A DNA stretch of 54,721 nt from Streptosporangium nondiastaticum (lineage in GTDB: Bacteria; Actinomycetota; Actinomycetes; Streptomycetales; Streptomycetaceae), in NCBI RefSeq assembly GCF_003011965.1, contig NZ_PXWG01000037.1, positions 1 to 54,721 on the forward strand, written 5' to 3'. Position 1 is the first letter of the stretch. Each line of letters begins with the position of its first letter. Below, in pieces: positions 50,366-54,721 of the stretch. The notes under the pieces are model-generated. The model did not search any database. It worked only from the letters and a program-made list of their open reading frames with translations, and was not told the origin of the DNA. Both the position numbers and the translations under genes were made by a program.

Positions 50366-50425
50366 GGCTCAGACTCTACGAAGTACCCCGCTGACCTGGG
50401 CAGATGCAAGTGTGGGCGGCCACCC

Positions 50426-50454
50426 GTGACATTTGTCCCGGGCCCGGCTATACA
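50426..50454 (+). promoter_or_regulatory. Promoter of the MaoC/ADH/SDR operon
   Basis: GTGACA (50426-50431), a 17-nt spacer and TATACA (50449-50454) form a good vegetative promoter, with a start expected near 50461. The KstR-like box lies just downstream. Confidence 0.7.
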
Positions 50455-50472
50455 TGGGGTCCATCGGATCGG

Positions 50473-50488
50473 CTAGAACGCGTTCTAG
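50473..50488. promoter_or_regulatory. KstR-like operator in the MaoC gene leader
   Basis: CTAGAACGCGTTCTAG is a perfect 16-bp palindrome that contains TNNAACNNGTTNNA, the motif recalled for KstR, the TetR repressor of sterol catabolism in mycobacteria and rhodococci. It covers the region between the transcription start and the ribosome site. Confidence 0.7.
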
Positions 50489-50499
50489 GAAGGTTCCCG

Positions 50500-51372
50500 A
50501 TGCCCATCGACGCACGCCAGGCCGTCGCCGCCGCGCCCCGCCGCACCTCGCTGACCTGGGATCACAAGGACGTCCTGCTCTACCACCTCGGCATCGGCGC
50601 CGGCACCCCGGCCACCGACCCGGACGAGCTCCGCTACACCCTCGAAAGCCGCCTGCACGTCCTGCCGAGCTTCGTCACCGTCGCCGGCGGCGGCATGGCC
50701 CAGGCCGGCGGCCTCGCCTCGCCCGGCATCGACATCGACCTCGCCGCCGTGCTCCACGGCGGGCAGTCCGTCGAGCTCCACCGGCCCCTCCCCGCCACCG
50801 GCTCCGTCTCCCACACCTCCCGCGTCACCGCCGTCCACGACAAGGGCAAGGCCGCCGTCATCGTGCTGCGCGCGGAAGCGGCCGACGCCGAAGGGCCGCT
50901 GTGGACGAGCGAGAGCGAGATCTTCGTCAAGGGCGAGGGCGGCTTCGGCGGCGAACGCGGCAGCTCCACCCGCCTGGAACCGCCCGCCCGCACCCCCGAC
51001 CACACCGTGGAGCGCCCCGTCCGCGAGGACCAGGCCCTCCTCTACCGCCTCAACGGCGACTGGAACCCCCTGCACGCCGACCCCGAGTTCGCCGAGCGCG
51101 CGGGCTTCGACCGGCCCATCCTGCACGGCCTCTGCTCGTACGGCATCGCCCTCAAGGCCGTCGTCGACACCGCGCTCGCCGGGGACGTCACCCGCGTCCG
51201 CGCCTACCGCACCCGCTTCGCCGGCGTCGCCTACCCCGGCGAGACGCTGCGCGTGCGGATGTGGCGCGACACCCCGGCGCCCGGCCGGATCCAGGTGACC
51301 GTGACCGCCGTGGAGCGCGACGACGCTCCCGTGCTCGCGGACACCGTCGTCACGGCCGTCACGGACGGGTGA
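50500..51372 (+). CDS. MaoC-family enoyl-CoA hydratase (hydratase 2)
   Basis: This 290-residue protein has two hot-dog folds, as in the hydratase part of eukaryotic MFE-2 and in mycobacterial MaoC/Hsd4B proteins. The catalytic hydratase 2 motif is DWNPLHADPEFAERAGFDRPILHGLCSYG in the C-terminal half, with Asp and His active residues; the N-terminal half is degenerate. It would add water to a 2-enoyl-CoA in a peroxisome-like beta-oxidation. ATG 50500 follows AGGAAGG. It is first in an operon with an alcohol dehydrogenase and an SDR. Confidence 0.9.
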   Translation: MPIDARQAVAAAPRRTSLTWDHKDVLLYHLGIGAGTPATDPDELRYTLESRLHVLPSFVTVAGGGMAQAGGLASPGIDIDLAAVLHGGQSVELHRPLPATGSVSHTSRVTAVHDKGKAAVIVLRAEAADAEGPLWTSESEIFVKGEGGFGGERGSSTRLEPPARTPDHTVERPVREDQALLYRLNGDWNPLHADPEFAERAGFDRPILHGLCSYGIALKAVVDTALAGDVTRVRAYRTRFAGVAYPGETLRVRMWRDTPAPGRIQVTVTAVERDDAPVLADTVVTAVTDG

Positions 51373-51379
51373 CCGACGG

Positions 51380-51525
51380 GCCCTTCCAGCACGGCCGAGC
51401 CCTTCCAGCACGGCCAAGTCCTTCCAGCTCGGCCGAGCCCTTCGCGCACGGCCGAGCCCTTCACGCACCCACGCCCTCACGCCATACGCCTCACCGCCAT
51501 ACGCCCTCACGCCCTCACGCCGGAG
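51380..51525. repeat. Short tandem repeats between MaoC and alcohol dehydrogenase genes
   Basis: Four full units and a partial fifth of 19 bp (GCCCTTCCAGCACGGCCGA type) start at 51380, 51399, 51418, 51437 and 51456. A second array of about 15-bp units (ACGCCCTCACGCCAT type) runs from 51471 to 51525. There are no palindromic units or unique spacers. Confidence 0.75.
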
Positions 51526-51534
51526 GAGTCCGTC

Positions 51535-52653
51535 ATGCGCGCAGCCGTACAGCACGAGACAGGACGGCCCGAACTCGACGTCCGCGACGACGTGGAGGCG
51601 GTGGGCTTCGGCCCCGGCAAGGTCCGGCTGCGCATGCGGGCCACCGGGCTCTGCCACTCCGACCTCTCCGCCATGAACGGGGTGCTGCCCCAGCCCGTCC
51701 CCTTCGTCCCCGGCCACGAGGGCGCCGGCGACGTCGTGGAGGCCGGGGAAGGCGTCACCGGGCTGCGGGCCGGCGACCGCGTCATGGTCTGCTGGCTGCC
51801 GTCCTGCGGCGGCTGTCCCGCCTGCAAGCGCGGCCAGACCCAGCTGTGCCTGGCCGGCTTCATGGCGGCCGGCACACCGAACTTCCGCCTGGGCGGCTCC
51901 GGTCCGGGGGCCGGATCAGGCTCCGGATCAGGCTCCGGATCCGACCTCTTCGGCTTCGCCGGCACCGGCACCTTCGCCGAGGAGGCCGTCGTGAGCGCGG
52001 GCTGCGCCGTGCCCATCCCGGACGACCTGCCCTACGACATCGCCGCCCTCATCGGCTGCGGCGTCACCACCGGCCTCGGCGCCGCCCTCAACACCGCGGA
52101 CGTCGCCGCCGGTTCCTCCGTCGCCGTCATCGGCTGCGGCGGCGTCGGGATCTGCGCGGTCCAGGGCGCGCGGGCCGCGGGCGCCGCGCAGATCGTCGCC
52201 GTCGACCCGGTCGCCGGCCGGCGCGAGGCCGCGCTGCGCTTCGGCGCCACCGAGGCCGTACCGCCCGAGGCGCTCGCCGACGCCCGCGCCCGCGTCACCG
52301 GCGGCGAGGGCTTCGACTACGCCTTCGAGGTCGTCGGCACCTCCGCCACCGCCCGCGCCGCCTACGACGCCACGCGGCGCGGCGGCACGCTCTGCGTCGT
52401 CGGGGCGGGCGCCATGGACGACCTCTTCCAGGTCAACATGTTCGAGCTGTTCTTCGACGAGAAGCGGATCCTGCCCTCCCTGTACGGCGGCGGCGACGTC
52501 CGGCGCTCCTACGAACGGGCCATCAGCCTGTGGCGGGCCGGCCGCATCGACCTCGCGGGCCTCATCACGCACCGGGTCCCGCTGTCCGGCGTCAACGACG
52601 CGCTGGAACAGATGCGGACGGGCGAGGCGCTCCGTACGTGCATAGAGATCTGA
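51535..52653 (+). CDS. Zinc-dependent alcohol dehydrogenase with Gly-Ser insertion
   Basis: This 372-residue medium-chain dehydrogenase has the catalytic zinc ligands Cys in GLCHSD and His/Glu in PGHEGAG. The structural zinc set CGGCPACKRGQTQLC (four Cys), the NAD-binding VIGCGGVGICAVQGA and a C-terminal INMFE-like segment are present. A GSGPGAGSGSGSGSGSD stretch near residue 125 replaces part of a normally ordered segment and is encoded by a 12-bp repeat (51913-51942). It would oxidise a long-chain or steroid-related alcohol with NAD+. The GGAGG before ATG 51535 is good. Confidence 0.9.
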   Translation: MRAAVQHETGRPELDVRDDVEAVGFGPGKVRLRMRATGLCHSDLSAMNGVLPQPVPFVPGHEGAGDVVEAGEGVTGLRAGDRVMVCWLPSCGGCPACKRGQTQLCLAGFMAAGTPNFRLGGSGPGAGSGSGSGSGSDLFGFAGTGTFAEEAVVSAGCAVPIPDDLPYDIAALIGCGVTTGLGAALNTADVAAGSSVAVIGCGGVGICAVQGARAAGAAQIVAVDPVAGRREAALRFGATEAVPPEALADARARVTGGEGFDYAFEVVGTSATARAAYDATRRGGTLCVVGAGAMDDLFQVNMFELFFDEKRILPSLYGGGDVRRSYERAISLWRAGRIDLAGLITHRVPLSGVNDALEQMRTGEALRTCIEI

Positions 52654-52666
52654 GGGGGTGACGGAC

Positions 52667-53608
52667 ATGGTGTCCCTGCACGGCAGGACCGCGATCGTCA
52701 CCGGCGCCGGGCGCGGCCTCGGCCGCGCCGAAGCCCTCGAACTGGCCCGGCTCGGCGCCCACGTCGTCGTCAACGACTACGGGCAGCCCGGCCCGGACGG
52801 CTCCGGCGAGGCGTCCGCCGGGCCCGCCGAGGCCGTCGCCGCCGAGATCCGGGCGGCGGGCGGCTCGGCCACCGCCCACGCCGGCGACGTCGCCGACTTC
52901 GGGCAGGCCCGCGAGCTCGTGCGGCTCGCCGTCGAGGCCGGCGGCGGCTCGCTCGACATCCTCGTCAACAACGCGGGCATCCTGCGCGACCGGATGCTCT
53001 TCTCCATGGCCGAGGACGAGTGGGACGCCGTGATCCGCGTCCACCTCAAGGGCCACTTCAACACCCTGCGCTTCGCCGCCGCGCACTGGCGGGAGCGGGC
53101 GAAGACGTCCGGGCGGCCGGTCTACGGACGGGTCGTCAACACGTCCTCCGAGGCGTTCCTCATCGGCTCGCCCGGTCAGCCGAACTACGCGGCGGCCAAG
53201 GGCGGCATCGTCGGCCTCACCACGTCGACGGCGGAGGCCCTGCGCAAGTACGGGGTGACGGCGAACGCCATCTGCCCGCGGGCCCGCACCCGGATGACGG
53301 AGCAGGTCTTCGCCGGCGTCGGCGCGCCGGAGGCCGGCGGGCCCGACCCGCTGGACCCCGGGCACGTCGCGCCGCTCGTCGGCTACCTCGCCGCACCGTC
53401 CGCGGCCGGGGTGACCGGGCAGGTGTTCCTCGTGCACGGCGGGATGGTCGCCGTGATGGAGCGGCCGAAGGTCGCGGCGCGGTTCGGCACGGCGAAGGAC
53501 GTGTTCACCGCCGAGGAGCTGGACGGCCTCCTCACCCCGCACTTCGCGGGCCGCCCGCCGGGCGAGACGTTCGCCGCGCCGGAGGTGTGGCGGCTGGGGC
53601 CCGGCTGA
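52667..53608 (+). CDS. Short-chain dehydrogenase (Hsd4A/MFE-2 type 3-hydroxyacyl-CoA dehydrogenase-like)
   Basis: This 313-residue SDR has the cofactor motif VTGAGRGLGRA, Asp in VVNDYG, LVNNAGILRD, the active-site Ser in NTSSEAF and Tyr/Lys in PNYAAAKGG. An extended C-terminal part is typical of the MFE-2/Hsd4A subfamily, which oxidises 3-hydroxyacyl-CoA. With MaoC upstream it gives two successive steps of beta-oxidation, plausibly on a sterol side chain or branched acyl chain. ATG 52667 is preferred to GTG 52658 because GAGGGG lies 8 nt before it. Confidence 0.88.
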   Translation: MVSLHGRTAIVTGAGRGLGRAEALELARLGAHVVVNDYGQPGPDGSGEASAGPAEAVAAEIRAAGGSATAHAGDVADFGQARELVRLAVEAGGGSLDILVNNAGILRDRMLFSMAEDEWDAVIRVHLKGHFNTLRFAAAHWRERAKTSGRPVYGRVVNTSSEAFLIGSPGQPNYAAAKGGIVGLTTSTAEALRKYGVTANAICPRARTRMTEQVFAGVGAPEAGGPDPLDPGHVAPLVGYLAAPSAAGVTGQVFLVHGGMVAVMERPKVAARFGTAKDVFTAEELDGLLTPHFAGRPPGETFAAPEVWRLGPG

Positions 53609-53652
53609 CCGGGCACGGGGACCCGGCCCCGTCCACGGCCCCGGAAACGCCT

Positions 53653-53729
53653 CGGGCGCCGGAGGTCTCCGCTGAGCGGGACCACCCGGCGCCCGGGGGC
53701 TGACCGGAGCCGTGGACGGCTGCGGTCAG
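53653..53729. terminator. Two hairpins after the SDR gene
   Basis: CGGGCGCCGG (53653-53662) pairs with 53686-53695, and a second stem CTGACCG-G-AGCCGT (53700-53713) pairs with 53716-53729 around a 2-nt loop with one mismatch. The second overlaps the stop of a small minus-strand gene, so it could serve both sides. Confidence 0.6.
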
Positions 53730-53884
53730 TGGCCTTCCGGCTTACGGCGGTGCTTGCCGTGGGCGGGTGCGCTGTTGTCGTCGGGGGAAGCGGGACCGCG
53801 GTGCCTGCCGGAGCCGGCGGCTGCGGCCTGGGCGGACGCCTCAAGGGGGCGCGCCTCGGTCGTGTCGGTTCGGGCGTCGGGCAT
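53726..53884 (-). CDS. Small Streptomyces protein (GRHRG/GKHRR type)
   Basis: This 52-residue, probably disordered protein begins MPDARTDTTEARPLE and contains GSGRHRGPASPDD and the C-terminal HGKHRRKPEGH. Small proteins with these two basic motifs are common in Streptomyces; I know no function. The start at 53884 is the most likely one, though the frame is open to 53974 and the ribosome site is weak. Confidence 0.5.
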   Translation of the reverse strand: MPDARTDTTEARPLEASAQAAAAGSGRHRGPASPDDNSAPAHGKHRRKPEGH

Positions 53885-54136
53885 GGGGAAAGTCACTCCG
53901 TCGGATGGGGATGCGTGCTGTGCGCGTAGGGGGCTGCCACGGCAGTGGCGCACGGTGTCGGTGGACGCCGACACGCCCTCCGCGCAAGGCCGTTCGGCTC
54001 ACGAAACGGTGTCCGCCCGGTACAGCCACGCAACCCCCGCCCGGATTCTAACGGGACCTTGATCGCCGAGGCCACCCGGCCGGGCGGCGAGTCGGCTCCC
54101 CTTCGATGTGCCTTCGGGCGCCTCGCGGCGCGCCGC
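53885..54136. other. Gap between the small gene and the right-edge gene
   Basis: The 252 bp contain a hairpin GTGTCGG-TGGACG-CCGACAC (53956-53975), which may belong to the leader of the small minus-strand gene, and GC-rich direct and inverted words near 54110-54135. I see no further gene. Confidence 0.4.
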
Positions 54137-54721
54137 TCAGGTCCGGGGCTCCCGGCCCAGCGGGGCCTGCTGCAGGGGCACGGGCCTGGACGCGGCCGCC
54201 GACCACGCCCCTGGCATGGCCGCTCCGGAGAGGCCGGAGGCGGTGGGGTCCACGGCGGTCCAGACCGAGGCGGGCGACTCGGCACGCGCCGTGTCCCCGG
54301 CCGGCGGCATGGACACGGGCCCCTGCGGAGCCGCCTGCGGCACGCCGGGTGACAGCCCCTCATGCGGCCGCTCCAGCAGGGGGACGGCCTCCGGCCGGGG
54401 CACCTCGTGCAGGAGCGGTGCCGACTGCGGCGCCGCGTGCTCGTGGTGCGCGGGGCGGCCCACCTGCGACGGCGCATCCATCCGCGGCACGTCACGCATC
54501 GACGCAACCTGCGGCTCGGGACACGGCGCGGGAGGCACCGGCCGGGGCACCTCATGCAGGAGCGGTGCCGACTGCGGCGGCAGTGGCGGCGACGCGGGCC
54601 GCGGAGCTTCGCGCGGCAACGGCGCGGCGGTGGGCGCCTCGGACCGGGTCAGCAGCGGTGACACCGGCGGCCGGGCCTCGTGCGGCAACGGCGACCGCGG
54701 CGGGGCTGCCACGGCCGGCTC
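54137..54721 (-). CDS. Proline-rich repeat protein, C-terminal part (right end missing)
   Basis: The minus-strand frame is open from the window edge to a TGA at 54137, giving 194 codons with strong G/C third positions. The protein is rich in Pro, Ala, Arg and Glu. It contains a repeated unit PQSAPLLHEVPRP twice, plus weaker versions (PLPHEARPPVSPLL, PLPREAPRPASPPL). It ends SRPVPLQQAPLGREPRT. No domain is visible; the N-terminal part lies outside the window. It could be the disordered tail of a larger surface, scaffold or secretion-related protein. Confidence 0.55.
   Translation of the reverse strand, partial: EPAVAAPPRSPLPHEARPPVSPLLTRSEAPTAAPLPREAPRPASPPLPPQSAPLLHEVPRPVPPAPCPEPQVASMRDVPRMDAPSQVGRPAHHEHAAPQSAPLLHEVPRPEAVPLLERPHEGLSPGVPQAAPQGPVSMPPAGDTARAESPASVWTAVDPTASGLSGAAMPGAWSAAASRPVPLQQAPLGREPRT

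Noticed and set aside
51380..51525. CRISPR-like array
   Set aside because: The units are directly adjacent without unique spacers, imperfect and not palindromic, and there are no cas genes in the window.

Overview
The window is chromosomal DNA from a high-GC actinomycete, almost certainly Streptomyces. The signs are GC-rich third codon positions, frequent GTG and TTG starts, several apparently leaderless promoters, an XRE/DUF397 pair, a ClpP3/ClpP4/PopR locus, HtaA heme proteins with an LAxTG sorting signal, and a class A RNase P RNA. It is mainly core or conserved chromosome with a few accessory patches. Both edges cut through genes: an AfsR/SARP-type regulator at the left and a proline-rich repeat protein at the right.

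Layout. 0-5.8 kb: C-terminal part of an AfsR-like STAND regulator, a DrrAB-type ABC exporter with a 23-bp palindrome in front of it, and panB. 6-10.9 kb: a DHA2 drug exporter translationally coupled to its TetR regulator, a membrane-anchored endonuclease/exonuclease/phosphatase (EEP) protein, and a divergent TetR/DUF2867 pair separated by twin operators. 11-14.1 kb: a DHA1 exporter, clpP3-clpP4 and the convergent popR. ClpP4 has lost its catalytic histidine. 14.1-18.8 kb: two inverted copies of a roughly 240-bp non-coding element, an XRE/DUF397 pair whose DUF397 protein carries an internal duplication, a stand-alone EF-G domain IV-like protein, a hypothetical protein, an EntS-like exporter and a three-way-junction inverted repeat. 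18.8-36.8 kb is an iron and heme region: a small protein and methionine aminopeptidase, heme oxygenase behind an iron box, two HtaA surface proteins, HmuTUV and EfeOBU. A caspase-like/STAND/WD40 protein and its EACC1 partner, a known type of prokaryotic conflict system, sit between heme oxygenase and htaA. 36.8-48 kb: a Prim-Pol-domain protein, TetR with three operators and a DUF6243-type peptide, a DDAH-like amidinohydrolase, Rsm22, a Bcr/CflA exporter, PhoD without a signal peptide, KDPG aldolase, YaaA, an RNB exonuclease and a membrane protein. 48-54.7 kb: rnpB, a NarL-type two-component pair, and a MaoC/Zn-alcohol dehydrogenase/SDR operon behind a KstR-like box.

How it fits together. Iron boxes in front of the heme oxygenase gene, between htaA and hmuT, and in front of efeO indicate one iron-repressed programme. 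In it HtaA proteins capture heme, HmuTUV imports it, heme oxygenase releases the iron, and EfeUOB supplies a second import route. PopR sites in front of clpP3, together with the Ala-Ala tail of PopR, match the known back-up protease circuit in which ClpP1P2 degrades the activator. The least explained items are the paired non-coding element at 14.2-14.95 kb, the branched structure at 18.65 kb, the ClpP4 active-site loss and the caspase/EACC1 insertion in the heme locus.
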